Assembly (NCBI RefSeq): GCF_004345425.1
Contig: NZ_SLVP01000002.1
Location: 1,041,747 to 1,105,746, forward strand
Source: Paenibacillus sp. BK033
Lineage (GTDB): Bacteria > Bacillota > Bacilli > Paenibacillales > Paenibacillaceae
DNA: 64,000 nt
Reading direction: 5' to 3'
In this document: in pieces, positions 40,996 to 50,630 of the stretch
Position numbering within the stretch: the first letter of the stretch is position 1
How the letters are laid out: each line of letters starts with the position of its first letter
Notes under the pieces: generated by a model
The model's database searches: none
Seen by the model: the letters and a program-made list of their open reading frames with translations, nothing else
Told to the model about the DNA's origin: nothing
Made by a program: the position numbers and the translations under genes

Positions 40996-41877
40996 TTATT
41001 CTAAGCCTCTGTGCTTCAAAAACAAAGTGGAATTAATGACCAAACCTTCATCAGGTTCTGTCCGTCCAAGGATATGCCATCCTTCGCTTGCGAGAACCTC
41101 CTCGTCAATCGCCTCATACATAATCTGCTTCATTCCCTCCGCCGTACGCATAGCGACGAGGGGATCCGAAGCGGTGCGGCATATTTGTTCCAGCACTGCC
41201 TGCTTGTTTCTCACAAGACTAGCGACAAAGATCCGCTTGTACGAACCGTAATCGTAATGGGCGCCATTCTCCAATACGACCTTAATCTTCGATCCGAGAC
41301 CGATATGCTCGAGCAACGAGCAAGACGCCTCGTAAGCCACCGCGTCCTTCTCCAGGCAGACAACCTCCACATCGCCAAGCAGATAGAAAATAATCGGGCT
41401 TAACGGCATCGGCCCGCTGCCTACAAACACAACGGGAGATTGCTCCAGGCGGCTATCCGGCATGGTAAAGCGGCGAAGAGTATCCAGTTCCTGCTTTACC
41501 AGCGCTATGTAAACCGGCCAATTCGGGAGATTTTTTAGGTTATCCAGTCCGAAAGCCAGGGCTTTGCAGGCTTGCCTGGAGTCGCTGAGCTCTGTCAGAA
41601 ACTCGGCTTCCGAGAGCTTATCCTGCAGCTGACGCTGATGCTTTCGAATATACTCGTTGCTCAGCACGGCTTGTACCTCCTCCGGCAAATAACGGGAACG
41701 CAGCTGGGTGAAAATACGGCCAATAACGCCCGTAACCAATTGATTGGCCGGAGACAAATCTATTTCCTTCTGAAGAAGCTCGTTGGCTTCGCGGATAAAA
41801 GCGATAAAGTCGTCAACAACCTGCCATCTCGGCAGGCTGCTTGCGGATGCGGCCGTACCCGTAGAATAAACCTCCAT
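40996..41877 (-). CDS. Nicotianamine synthase-like protein (CntL type, opine metallophore synthesis)
   Basis: A 293-residue protein. VVFVGSGPMPLSPIIFYLL (residues 149-167) is the nicotianamine synthase signature, a SAM-binding Rossmann strand and turn, followed by VEVVCLEKDAVAYEAS and KIKVVLENGAHYDYGSYKRIFVASLV. In bacteria the CntL/PaCntL type transfers aminobutyrate from SAM to histidine, en route to staphylopine, pseudopaline or bacillopaline. The partner opine dehydrogenase and the export/import genes are not in this window, so the product could also be a nicotianamine-like molecule. It is a single gene with GGAGAG before the ATG; metal regulation is expected but I saw no clear box. Confidence 0.8.
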   Translation of the reverse strand: MEVYSTGTAASASSLPRWQVVDDFIAFIREANELLQKEIDLSPANQLVTGVIGRIFTQLRSRYLPEEVQAVLSNEYIRKHQRQLQDKLSEAEFLTELSDSRQACKALAFGLDNLKNLPNWPVYIALVKQELDTLRRFTMPDSRLEQSPVVFVGSGPMPLSPIIFYLLGDVEVVCLEKDAVAYEASCSLLEHIGLGSKIKVVLENGAHYDYGSYKRIFVASLVRNKQAVLEQICRTASDPLVAMRTAEGMKQIMYEAIDEEVLASEGWHILGRTEPDEGLVINSTLFLKHRGLE

Positions 41878-41977
41878 TTACGCAACTCTCCTTCTTCCAC
41901 ATATATTCGAAATATATTCATTTCGCCCGGGATGTAGAAGGGAATCGGGACAAGCCGGCTCATTCCGGCAAAAGAAA

Positions 41978-42017
41978 GAGGCATCCATCTTCCCGATGAA
42001 CAGGAACCGGATGCCTC
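41978..42017 (-). terminator. Terminator after the propeller/CBM32 pair
   Basis: GAGGCATCC (41978-41986) and GGATGCCTC (42009-42017) form a 9-bp stem. The minus strand continues TCTTTCTTTTG, a proper T-rich tail. Confidence 0.8.
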
Positions 42018-42028
42018 ATTGCTAGCCT

Positions 42029-44032
42029 TTAGTTACGACCGAACACCTTGAACTCCCATAACGAATAGCCGTACATCGTACCTCTTTGCGTGCCGTACAT
42101 CCGTACATAACGGGCTGGCGTCTCATCAAAGTTAACGATGTCGGTGCCTCCGTCACCGGAAGTTGTGCTGTATACATCGGTCCAGTTCAAGCCGTCATCC
42201 GACACCTGGATCTTGTAGGCTTTACCGTATGCAACCTCCCAATCCAGCTTGACGCGGCTGATCGGGCTTGAAGCACCAAGATCGACCTGAATCCACTGCG
42301 GATCCGAGGAGTCGGAGGCCCAGCGGGTCTGGCCGTTTCCGTCATTGGCATCCGCGGCCGGGTGCGAACTCTCCGAAGAGGAGGCGGTTATCGCTTTGCC
42401 TTGCGCCAGTTCCGTCAGCTCCGGTCCGTCCGGCGGCGTTAGGTTCAGCTCCGGATTGGCAAGATCCAGCTTATACATCATCTGATTATAGTTGTAACGC
42501 GGCATGGCAGGCGCATTCGTAAACGTATTGGTGAAGGTCGCCTCGAAATAAAGATAACGTCCGCCGTCCTTAATGAAATACTCATGCTGGGAAGGGTTAT
42601 AGAAAGAGTACTCGTTATGGGTAATAATTTTCTTGGCCAATTTCCATGGTCCGTTGGGCGCGGGCGCTTCCGCGAACCAGATTTCGCCCAGCAGCGACGT
42701 CTTGCCGAATTTCTCCTGACCAATCATGACATAGCTATGGCGGTAATCATTCCATTCGACGGAGCTTTGGGCAATTTGAACCTCATCGCCCGAATCGGCG
42801 TCCTTCAATTGGAAATAACGTTCATCATCCGCCTTGATTAAGCCTAATCCAATCAGCTCTTTCTCCTTTTCCTGAGTCAGCATTTGCGTGTTTTTCTTCC
42901 AGCCCCATACCAGCTTGCCTTCAGCGTCGCGTTCAAGCTGCGTGTTCGCCCCGGCATAAGTCGTCCCTGGCGCAAGCGGCGTAAAATACTCGTATTGGGT
43001 GTAATCCGCAATGGCATCCATCTTCGCCTCTACCCGAATATTCGGATACTCGTATTGCGTGAAAATATAATAGCCTTTGCCGCCATCCTCGTAGTACGTA
43101 CCTTGACCGCCCATTCCCGCGTAACGCCAGTCGCTGGTACCCGGAAATTGGACCAGCTGCTCGAATTCTTGCTTCTCATCATTAAAGATCAGAATGCCGA
43201 AAGAACGAGGGTTGGGATCATGCGTGCTGTAAGCAGCAAGCAGGCGTTCCTCGCCGTTAACGTCCTTGACGGTCATCAGGCCAAAAATCCAGGCGATATT
43301 CGCACCGTCCGGAAGCGGCGGTACAAGGCTTTTTGCAAACCCGTCCTCGCGCGTTATATAGTCGAGATCGACGCCAACGTCGAGATCCAGCCCTTGCTCA
43401 GGCAGCTTCGACGTGGCTCCCGTCACGCGGAAGTTCCCAAGCGGATAAGAGGGCCGGTCCGTATCGCCCCAGAACCAGTACAGCTTATTTTTGTATTTAA
43501 TGGTCTGCACGGAATCCTGGCCCATCACTTTCCCGTTTAGGAGCGGTTCTTCAATCGGCGGCGTCTCCCCAAGCATAACGGTGTCCCTGTAAATGCCTTG
43601 TCCGGTGACCCGGTACAGTCGTTCCGCGAGATTAATCCGGTTCATCTGAATGGTCACGTTTCCGCCCGGCGTTACGTCCACCGCCTGACCGCGGTAACCG
43701 AACATATCCGTCGGAACCTCGTAGCCATGACTGGCTATATGAAAAAAGACCGTTTCATTCATAAGTCCCGGCTCGTCGAAAGCAACGTTGCCGGCGCTGT
43801 CCGTATAGTAACGAATGTTGTTCGTCGTCTTCAGCTCCACGGCCGGAATCCCTCTTCCGGTCTCCGCGTCCACGACGTGAATTTTGAACAATTCCTGATT
43901 ATAAACCTGGCTTTGCGCCGGCTTATCGGCAACGCTTGCCCCGGCTGCACCAGCCGTTGCTAAAGTTCCGGGGAGCAGAGCCCCAGCCAGCAGAACGCCG
44001 GCCATGATCCGGATGCGTAATCTCATTCCCAT
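42029..44032 (-). CDS. Secreted propeller-like protein with C-terminal discoidin (CBM32) domain, copy 2
   Basis: A 667-residue exported protein. The signal peptide ends near GTLATAGAAGA. Residues about 45-130 form a small carboxypeptidase-regulatory-like beta domain (IHVVDAETGRGIPAVELKTTNNIRYYTDSAGNV starts it). The middle (about 150-530) has repeated propeller-like strands such as YKNKLYWFWGDTDRPSYPLGNF and SSVEWNDYRHSYVMIGQEK, recalling five-bladed GH43-type folds. The end (about 545-667) is an F5/8 type C (CBM32) domain with ASSSESSHPAADANDGNGQ and WIQVDLG. Function unknown; probably acts on an extracellular glycan. Its near-identical-layout neighbour is 25 bases upstream. Confidence 0.75.
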   Translation of the reverse strand: MGMRLRIRIMAGVLLAGALLPGTLATAGAAGASVADKPAQSQVYNQELFKIHVVDAETGRGIPAVELKTTNNIRYYTDSAGNVAFDEPGLMNETVFFHIASHGYEVPTDMFGYRGQAVDVTPGGNVTIQMNRINLAERLYRVTGQGIYRDTVMLGETPPIEEPLLNGKVMGQDSVQTIKYKNKLYWFWGDTDRPSYPLGNFRVTGATSKLPEQGLDLDVGVDLDYITREDGFAKSLVPPLPDGANIAWIFGLMTVKDVNGEERLLAAYSTHDPNPRSFGILIFNDEKQEFEQLVQFPGTSDWRYAGMGGQGTYYEDGGKGYYIFTQYEYPNIRVEAKMDAIADYTQYEYFTPLAPGTTYAGANTQLERDAEGKLVWGWKKNTQMLTQEKEKELIGLGLIKADDERYFQLKDADSGDEVQIAQSSVEWNDYRHSYVMIGQEKFGKTSLLGEIWFAEAPAPNGPWKLAKKIITHNEYSFYNPSQHEYFIKDGGRYLYFEATFTNTFTNAPAMPRYNYNQMMYKLDLANPELNLTPPDGPELTELAQGKAITASSSESSHPAADANDGNGQTRWASDSSDPQWIQVDLGASSPISRVKLDWEVAYGKAYKIQVSDDGLNWTDVYSTTSGDGGTDIVNFDETPARYVRMYGTQRGTMYGYSLWEFKVFGRN

Positions 44033-44057
44033 GTATAATCCCTCCGTTCCAGAATGA

Positions 44058-46043
44058 TTAGTTTGAGCTCTGCCGAGTCCCGTACACCTCGAACTCCCTT
44101 ACGGATAGCTTAGCGCCTCTTGGTATGGCGTACATTCGGACATATCTGGCTTTTGCATCCGCAAACGTAATGTCGTCCACGCCGCCGTCGCCGGCCTTGG
44201 TGTCGTATACGTCCTTCCACTTCGCCCCGTCATTTGAGATCTGAACCTGATAAGCCTTGCCGTAGGCAACTCCCCAATTCAGCACAACTCGGTTAATGCT
44301 GCTTGGCTCGCCAAGATCAACCTTCAGCCATTGCGGGCTTTTGGCAGCGGATGTCCAGGACGTCTCCGAGCTGCCGTCATTAGCCAGCTTCGCCGGCTGA
44401 TTCTTTTCGTTTGAAGAGGAGGCAATCGGCTTGCCTTTTGCCAAATCCGTTGCCTGTGGCGTCAGCCCAAGATCCGGATTGGCAAGGTCGAGCTTATACA
44501 TTATCTGATTGTAGTTGTAGCGCGGTGTTGGCTCGTGGTCGGTAAACGTATTGGTGTAAGTCGCTTCGAGGTAGATATAACGGCCTCCGGCTTTATCGAA
44601 AAACTCGTCATGAGCCGGGTTATAAAAGGTGTAGTTGTTATGCGTAATAATTTTTTTGGCCGTTGTCCATGGCCCTTCCGGCGCAGGCGCCTCCGCATAC
44701 CACATCTCGCCAAGCCCCGATGTTGTTCCGCCCATTTGCTGGCCAAACAGAACATACTTCTGGCGGTAATCATTCCATTCAACGGAGCTGCCGGCAATCG
44801 TGACGTCGGCGCCGGTATCCACATCCTTGAGCTGGTAATAACGGGTATCCGTATCTTTTATTACTCCGAGTTTAGTAAGTTCTTTCTCCTCATCCTGCTT
44901 CAGCGGCGGCGTATTTTGCTTCCATCCCCAGACAAGCTTGCCCGAAGCGTCCCGTTCTAGCTGCGTATTGGCACCGCTGTACGTTGTCCCCGGCTTCAGA
45001 GGCGTAAAAGCTTCGTATTTCGTGTAGTCCTGAATCGCTTCATAAGTCGCCGGTACGCGAAGATTCGGCATCCGGTGCTCGGTGAACACCCAATATCCTT
45101 TTCCGTTTTCTTTGTAGTAGCTTGCTTGACCTCCCGGATGGCGCCAATCATTCTTGTCCGGGAACTGGACCAGCTGTTCGAATTGCTGCGTCTGATCATT
45201 AAACTGAAGAATGCCAAAGGCCGATAAATCCGGATTATGCGTGCTGTAACCGGCCAGCAGCCGCTCGCGTCCGCTTGAATCCTTGGCGGTCATCAATCCG
45301 AATACCCACGCAATGTTGGCGCCGTCCGGAAGAGGCGGCACCAGGCTTTTTACGAAGCCGTCGTCCTGCTTGAAATAGGTCAGATCAACGCCTACATCCG
45401 GGTCGAGTCCACCTTGTCCCGGAAGCATCGAGGTTGCGCCCGTTACCCGGAAGTTGCCCAGCGGGTAACGGGCGCGGTCCGTGTCGCCCCAGAACCAGTA
45501 CAATTTATTGTTGTATTTAATGGTCTGGACGGAATCCTGGCCCATTACCTTCCCGTTCAGCACCGGTTCATGAATCGGCAGCGTCTTGCCGAGCAATAAG
45601 CTGTCCCGGTAAATGCCCTCGCCCGTCAGACGGTACAGCCGCTCCGCAATATTCACTCTGTCCATCGTCAGCGTAACGCTTCCTCCGGGCGTTACTTCAA
45701 CAGCCTGTCCGCGATACCCGAACATATCCGCAGGAATCGTGTAGCCGTCGCTGGATAAATGAAAGAATACGGTCTCGTTCATAAGCCCTGCTTCTTTAAA
45801 GGCGACATAACCGGCACTGTCCGTATAGAAGGTCATGTTGTTTGTCGTCCTTAGTTCAACGGCCGGAATCCCCCGTCCGGTCTTGGAGTCGACAACCCGG
45901 ATGCCAAAAGGCTGCTGGCTTTGGATTGGACTGGTCCCGCTGTTGCTTGCGGCGTTATCCGCCAGCATCGTCCCCGGGAATAAAGCCAGACTAAGCAGGA
46001 TAGAGACTGCTATTCCGGTCGTTCTACGCAGCTTTGCATGCAT
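44058..46043 (-). CDS. Secreted propeller-like protein with C-terminal discoidin (CBM32) domain, copy 1
   Basis: A 661-residue paralogue of the following gene, similar along its entire length: IRVVDSKTGRGIPAVELRTTNNMTFYTDSAGYV, YNNKLYWFWGDTDRARYPLGNFRVTGATSMLP and a C-terminal ASSSNEKNQPAKLANDGSSETSW with WLKVDLGEPSSINRVVLNW. A signal peptide ends near GTMLADN. The conserved Trp/Asp-rich strand (WFWGDTDR) may line an active site. It is the first gene of a two-gene operon with its own promoter after the terminator at 46135. Catalytic activity is not established by anything I can see. Confidence 0.75.
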   Translation of the reverse strand: MHAKLRRTTGIAVSILLSLALFPGTMLADNAASNSGTSPIQSQQPFGIRVVDSKTGRGIPAVELRTTNNMTFYTDSAGYVAFKEAGLMNETVFFHLSSDGYTIPADMFGYRGQAVEVTPGGSVTLTMDRVNIAERLYRLTGEGIYRDSLLLGKTLPIHEPVLNGKVMGQDSVQTIKYNNKLYWFWGDTDRARYPLGNFRVTGATSMLPGQGGLDPDVGVDLTYFKQDDGFVKSLVPPLPDGANIAWVFGLMTAKDSSGRERLLAGYSTHNPDLSAFGILQFNDQTQQFEQLVQFPDKNDWRHPGGQASYYKENGKGYWVFTEHRMPNLRVPATYEAIQDYTKYEAFTPLKPGTTYSGANTQLERDASGKLVWGWKQNTPPLKQDEEKELTKLGVIKDTDTRYYQLKDVDTGADVTIAGSSVEWNDYRQKYVLFGQQMGGTTSGLGEMWYAEAPAPEGPWTTAKKIITHNNYTFYNPAHDEFFDKAGGRYIYLEATYTNTFTDHEPTPRYNYNQIMYKLDLANPDLGLTPQATDLAKGKPIASSSNEKNQPAKLANDGSSETSWTSAAKSPQWLKVDLGEPSSINRVVLNWGVAYGKAYQVQISNDGAKWKDVYDTKAGDGGVDDITFADAKARYVRMYAIPRGAKLSVREFEVYGTRQSSN

Positions 46044-46134
46044 ACATGATCATCCTCCGATTGATTTCATTTGTTTGCGCAGCATGTTGATTCCGACTGC
46101 AAACTACGTCATCGCATCACCTCCCGAAAATAAA

Positions 46135-46165
46135 AGGAGCAGCATGCTGACCGCAGACTGCTCCT
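46135..46165 (-). terminator. Terminator after the TIM-barrel epimerase gene
   Basis: AGGAGCAG (46135-46142) and CTGCTCCT (46158-46165) pair. The minus strand then reads TTTTATTTTCGGG. Confidence 0.75.
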
Positions 46166-46193
46166 ATTCGTTCTAAGATGAAATGACGTAAGT

Positions 46194-46961
46194 TTAAAGG
46201 CCGTTCTTTCGGAAAAATTCAAGACTGATTCCCGCGCTCTCCAGCGAAGAGGAAGAGAATGCTTCCTGCTCCACGAAGATGTACCGGATCCCGGCTTCCT
46301 CGGCAATTGGCAATACGCTCTCCAGATCAACGGAGCCTTTGCCTACCTCGGTATCCGTATGCCCCTCCACGAAATCCTTGAAGTGAACGAGGGGCACGCG
46401 TCCGCTGTACCTCTGCACGTAATCAACGGGCTTGCAGCCTGCCACATGAACCCAGCCTAGATCAAATTCCGCTATGAGATACTGCGCCGGAACAAGCTCC
46501 AGCAAATGATCCATGACCGGTTTGCCATTGACTAATTGAAACTCGAAGGCATGATTATGGTAACCGAAAGTCATTCCCGCCCCGGTTACTTTTCTTCCCG
46601 CTTCTTCGAGAATGCCGGCCAGCTTCAGCACATCTTTCCATTCCGGCTGCTCGGGCAGAGGAGCCCATGGCGCAACCATGTATTGCAGGCCGATCTCTTG
46701 CGCGTATTCGATCTGCTTATCGAGCTCAGCCGACCGGATAGCGGCATCCTCGGAAAAATTCAACCCGATATGAGCCGATGGCGCCTCCAAATCAAGCTCG
46801 GCAAGAAGCGCTTTAACCTCTTTGGCCGGCGTGTTGAAAAATCCCGCAAACTCTACCGCTTTATAGCCTAGCTGCGCAGCTTTGCGGATGGTGCCAAGAA
46901 AATCCCCCTCCGTTAAATCGCGCAGGGTATATAATTGAAGCCCCACAATCGGTTTTGCCAC
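46194..46961 (-). CDS. Sugar phosphate isomerase/epimerase (xylose isomerase-like TIM barrel)
   Basis: A 255-residue AP_endonuc_2 family protein: VGLQLYTLRDLTEGDFLGTIRKAAQLGYKAVEFAGFF at the start, then GMTFGYHNHAFEF, IAEFDLGWVHVAGCKP, VPLVHFKDF and IFVEQEAF. The His, Asp and Glu residues ending the strands are those that bind the divalent metal in IolE/IolI and 3-keto-sugar epimerases. It follows the importer genes on the same strand and probably processes the imported sugar. The start is GTG at 46961 with GGGAGTGA upstream. Confidence 0.85.
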   Translation of the reverse strand: MAKPIVGLQLYTLRDLTEGDFLGTIRKAAQLGYKAVEFAGFFNTPAKEVKALLAELDLEAPSAHIGLNFSEDAAIRSAELDKQIEYAQEIGLQYMVAPWAPLPEQPEWKDVLKLAGILEEAGRKVTGAGMTFGYHNHAFEFQLVNGKPVMDHLLELVPAQYLIAEFDLGWVHVAGCKPVDYVQRYSGRVPLVHFKDFVEGHTDTEVGKGSVDLESVLPIAEEAGIRYIFVEQEAFSSSSLESAGISLEFFRKNGL

Positions 46962-46996
46962 ACTCGATCACTCCCGTCATTGCTAAATGGCATTCC

Positions 46997-48652
46997 TTAT
47001 TTCGTCGCGCGTTGTGCGGCATCGTTATAAATTTGCAGCACTTTATCGATATCGCCCATTTTCTTCAGTTTATCGATGAATTTGGACCAATCGTCAAAGC
47101 TGTTTTTCCCGGAAACAAATTTCGCTTGTTCTTCGGTAACAAAGGTTTTAACGGGGTTCATGATTTCGGAAATCTTTTGGCTTTCTTCTTGCGTGAATTG
47201 AATGCTAGGCTCGCTGTACCAGGATGGAACATAATCATTCTGCGGCATTGGCAGACTTCTTAAGTACGGCGATTTCTCAATCGGGACCTCTTCGTATTTG
47301 CCGTCGAAGTAGGTGTAATCTGTAGCCGCAAAGTCAACGAATGCTTTGGAATCGTTAACCATTTGCAGGCCGGGATTATAGTTTTTGCTTGCCCGAATTC
47401 CGTACTTGTCGCCGACCAGCCATGGATCCGGCGCTTTTTTAAATTCGTCCGTAAAGGTTTGCGCGCCGTCCGCCCCAACCGTATACGTCGTTCCTTCGAT
47501 TCCCCAGGTAATCAAGTTCATCATTTTGTCCGTATATTGATAGTCAATGAATTTGATCAGATCCTCCGCCACTTTTGTTTTGGCGTTAATACAGAACTGA
47601 GCCCAGCCCAAATCAGGCGTATTGCCGTTTGCAACCTCCTGCCAAGCTGTTCCGTAATCCGGATTATTCGGGTAAAGAGTAACCGCGAATACTTTCCCGT
47701 CATTAAGCGTTCTCGTATATTCGGCCGGAGTCGTGAACCATTGCGTCAGCCATATGAAGTTATCGCCATTTAGCGCTTTGCGTTTCAGCGTATCGTCCGT
47801 ATCGATGGTATACTCCGGATCCAGCAGCTTCTCGGCGTACAACTTGTTGGCGAACTGGAGCGCATCCCTGTATCCGTCTTGAAGAACGCCGTATACGTAT
47901 TTGCTGCCATCCCAATAAATATCATCCTTCACATGGTCTGCGGCGAACAAGGAACGCAAGCTGTTCCATCTTGTTGCAATCGGATATTTATCCGGGTACA
48001 GCTCCTTCAGCTTCTTGGCTGCCTGATACACGTCATCCCAGGTCTCGGGAATCTTGATATTGTTTTGCTGGAAAATATCATATCGGTACGAGGACGTATT
48101 CTGGATCAGCATGCCTTTATCGGCAGGAAACCTTGGCGTTGACGTTTCTTTGAAGGTATACATCTTGCCTTCGGCGTTAGTTACCCGGGTCAAACCGTTC
48201 TTGACCTTGCTCAAATAATTCATATAGTTAGGCATCAGGTCTTTATATTGGCTCAGCTCCAGGATCTGGCCCTGCTCCGCCATTTCGGTCGTATCATAGA
48301 ACAATGGAGTAACGAAGAAGTCCGGCAAATCATTGCTCGCAATCATTAGTTTCAGCTTCTCGTCATACTCGGAAGAAGGAATATAGTTGAAATCAATGTT
48401 GACCTTTCTGCCCATATAGGCTTCCATTTCCTTCTGCCATTCTTTCCCCATCATGCTATTCTCGTTGTCAACGCCATTGGACGGCAGCGCTACCGAGAAG
48501 CTCAAAGGCTTGCTGTCCGTCTTGCCCGCCCCCGTATTCGTGCCGGAAGTCTCGTTAGGCGCATTGTTAGTATTGTTGTTTGTACAGCCCGTTACTGCCA
48601 GTGCCAACGCGGAAGCCAAAAGCAAAGACATCGTTTTTGTCTTTCTTTTCAT
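46997..48652 (-). CDS. Extracellular solute-binding lipoprotein (LplA/YtcQ-like)
   Basis: A 551-residue binding protein, longer than typical sugar-binding proteins, as in the LplA/YtcQ group that serves complex saccharides such as rhamnogalacturonan fragments. Signal with lipobox AVTGC (Cys23) when started at ATG 48652, which has GGAGGGG upstream. The mature protein has PSNGVDNENSMMGKEWQKEMEAYMGRKVNIDFNYIPS and a C-terminal FDDWSKFIDKLKKMGDIDKVLQIYNDA. The start of the frame at 48760 overlaps nothing coding. It is the third gene of the operon permease - permease - binding protein - epimerase. Confidence 0.88.
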   Translation of the reverse strand: MKRKTKTMSLLLASALALAVTGCTNNNTNNAPNETSGTNTGAGKTDSKPLSFSVALPSNGVDNENSMMGKEWQKEMEAYMGRKVNIDFNYIPSSEYDEKLKLMIASNDLPDFFVTPLFYDTTEMAEQGQILELSQYKDLMPNYMNYLSKVKNGLTRVTNAEGKMYTFKETSTPRFPADKGMLIQNTSSYRYDIFQQNNIKIPETWDDVYQAAKKLKELYPDKYPIATRWNSLRSLFAADHVKDDIYWDGSKYVYGVLQDGYRDALQFANKLYAEKLLDPEYTIDTDDTLKRKALNGDNFIWLTQWFTTPAEYTRTLNDGKVFAVTLYPNNPDYGTAWQEVANGNTPDLGWAQFCINAKTKVAEDLIKFIDYQYTDKMMNLITWGIEGTTYTVGADGAQTFTDEFKKAPDPWLVGDKYGIRASKNYNPGLQMVNDSKAFVDFAATDYTYFDGKYEEVPIEKSPYLRSLPMPQNDYVPSWYSEPSIQFTQEESQKISEIMNPVKTFVTEEQAKFVSGKNSFDDWSKFIDKLKKMGDIDKVLQIYNDAAQRATK

Positions 48653-48776
48653 ACAAACCCCTCCTGATAAATAATTGGTGTACAGCATGTCGTAAGGCTT
48701 ACGGATTGCTTGCCGTCCTTTCACCTCCACAGCAGGATTCCTGCATTCCCTTCCCTGCACGGTTTGTCTTCGTTCC

Positions 48777-49673
48777 CTACCCTTTAATCGAGCCTACCAG
48801 TACCCCTTTTGTGAAATGCTTTTGGAAGAAAGGATATATGCACATAATCGGGAACATCGTGATAATAATGACGCTCATTCGTACGGCCTGCGGGTCGAGC
48901 GAGTCCCCCGATTGATTAATCGCGACATTGCCGGCGCCGACCCTTCCCGCAATCGCATTGGTATCCAGGGTAAACAAATAGTTTCTCAGTACCATCTGGA
49001 GCGGATATTTATCCTGATCCTGCAGATAGACTAAGGCTTCAAACCAGCTGTTCCAGCTTCCCACAAGCCCAAACAAAGCGAAGGTTGCAAGCAAGGCCTT
49101 GGATAAAGGCAGAACAATCTTGAACAAGACGATAAGATCGTTGGCGCCGTCCATCAAGGCAGACTCTTTTAGCTCGGCAGGTATATTATGAAAGAAGGTT
49201 CGGAACAAAAAGACGTTATACGCCCCGATAGCCCCGGGAAGAATCATGACCCACATCGTATCCAGCATGTGCATGCTGCGCATCAGCAAATAGGTAGGAA
49301 TCAAGCCTCCGCCAAAAAACATCGTAATCATTAGAAAGATGGTAAGAAACTTCTTCCCGACAAAGGTCTGGACGGTAAGGGGGTAGGCCATCAACGAGGT
49401 AAACAGCAGCATCAGCCCCGTTGACCCAACCGCGTATATAATCGAGTTTAGATAACCCTTGAAGATAAAAGGATCCTTAAATACGGTCGTATAAGCTTCC
49501 ACATTGAAGCCCTTCGGCCAGACCGACACGCTTCCCGACGAGATATAACGGGTACTGCTCACGGAAGTCGCGATAATGTTCAGAATCGGATACAGGATAG
49601 CGACCATAATCAACAGCATTACAAAGATGTTTACCGCATCAAACGTTCTGGAACCCAAGCTCACCTTTTTCAT
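48777..49673 (-). CDS. CUT1 ABC transporter permease (YtcP/LplC-like)
   Basis: A 298-residue permease with helices beginning FDAVNIFVMLLIMVAILYPILNIIATSVS. The EAA loop is ELKESALMDGANDLIVLFKIVLPLSKALLA. ATG 49673 follows GAGAGGG, 13 bases after the other permease. It forms the membrane channel with the YteP-like partner; the ATPase is not encoded nearby, as is usual for this group. Confidence 0.88.
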   Translation of the reverse strand: MKKVSLGSRTFDAVNIFVMLLIMVAILYPILNIIATSVSSTRYISSGSVSVWPKGFNVEAYTTVFKDPFIFKGYLNSIIYAVGSTGLMLLFTSLMAYPLTVQTFVGKKFLTIFLMITMFFGGGLIPTYLLMRSMHMLDTMWVMILPGAIGAYNVFLFRTFFHNIPAELKESALMDGANDLIVLFKIVLPLSKALLATFALFGLVGSWNSWFEALVYLQDQDKYPLQMVLRNYLFTLDTNAIAGRVGAGNVAINQSGDSLDPQAVRMSVIIITMFPIMCIYPFFQKHFTKGVLVGSIKG

Positions 49674-49686
49674 TGCTTACCCTCTC

Positions 49687-50601
49687 CTAGAACAAACTTG
49701 TATCCGAAACCTTGCGGCTGATCCAATTGGTCAGATACAGAATAACGAAGGATATGACGGACATGAACAAGCCGATTGCCGTTGTATACTCGTATTGCGC
49801 TCCCAAAATCCCTTGACGGTACACGTAGGAGCCGATAACGTCCGCTACGCTGTAGGTTTCAGGCGAATAGAGCAATATAATCTTCTGGAAGTCCGAGCCT
49901 AGTATTCCGCCAACGGCGAATATGAGCAATATAACGGTTGTGGATCTTAATGACGGCCAAGTAATATGTACGATTTTTTTCCAACGGTTGGCGCCGTCCA
50001 CTTCCGCTACGTCATACAGGGTAGGATCTATGCCGCTTAATGCAGCCAGATAGATGATGGTTCCAAAGCCCACACCCTGCCAGATCCCCGAAGAGATAAA
50101 GATGGTTCTGAAATAACCCGGCTCCAAGAGAAACATCACCGGCGATCCGCCGAAGAAGGAAATGATATCGTTAAAGAGTCCGTCCCTAGCCGTAAATTCC
50201 TTGATCATGCCGGCGACAATAACAACGGAGATGAAATGGGGAAAATACGAAACGGTTTGCACAATCTTTTTAAACCTTTTGTTCCGAAGCTCGTTAAACA
50301 GCAAAGCGAGAATGATAGGTGCCGGAAATGACCAAAGCAACGTATATAGGCCAAGCAGCAACGTATTTTTTAATACCCTGAACGCGAGCGGATCATGGAA
50401 GAAGGTATTGAAGTATTTAAACCCCACCCATGGGCTGTCCATAATGCCTTTGACTACGCTGTACTTTTTGAATGCAATCAGAATGCCGTACATCGGAAAG
50501 TAATTAAAAATCAGAACCGTTAGAAATCCCGGCAAAACCATCAAGTACAAATAACGATGTCTATTAATCCGCGACCATAAGCTTTTATTGGTTGTTTCCA
50601 A
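49687..50601 (-). CDS. CUT1 ABC transporter permease (YteP/LplB-like)
   Basis: A 304-residue permease with YLYLMVLPGFLTVLIFNYFPMYGILIAFKKY and the EAA loop TLYDVAEVDGANRWKKIVHITWPSLRST. These are hallmarks of LplB/YteP, first gene of complex-oligosaccharide importers. It starts with TTG at 50601 behind GGGGTG. Its -10 hexamer TATACT lies within the AGTATAC motif at 50631-50642 shared with the GH43 and GntR promoters. Confidence 0.88.
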   Translation of the reverse strand: METTNKSLWSRINRHRYLYLMVLPGFLTVLIFNYFPMYGILIAFKKYSVVKGIMDSPWVGFKYFNTFFHDPLAFRVLKNTLLLGLYTLLWSFPAPIILALLFNELRNKRFKKIVQTVSYFPHFISVVIVAGMIKEFTARDGLFNDIISFFGGSPVMFLLEPGYFRTIFISSGIWQGVGFGTIIYLAALSGIDPTLYDVAEVDGANRWKKIVHITWPSLRSTTVILLIFAVGGILGSDFQKIILLYSPETYSVADVIGSYVYRQGILGAQYEYTTAIGLFMSVISFVILYLTNWISRKVSDTSLF

Positions 50602-50630
50602 AAAAACACCCCTTCAATAGCCTTATCAAA

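Noticed and set aside
41878-41940. Zur or Fur box ahead of the nicotianamine synthase-like gene
   Set aside because: The AT-rich imperfect repeat there does not match either consensus well enough.
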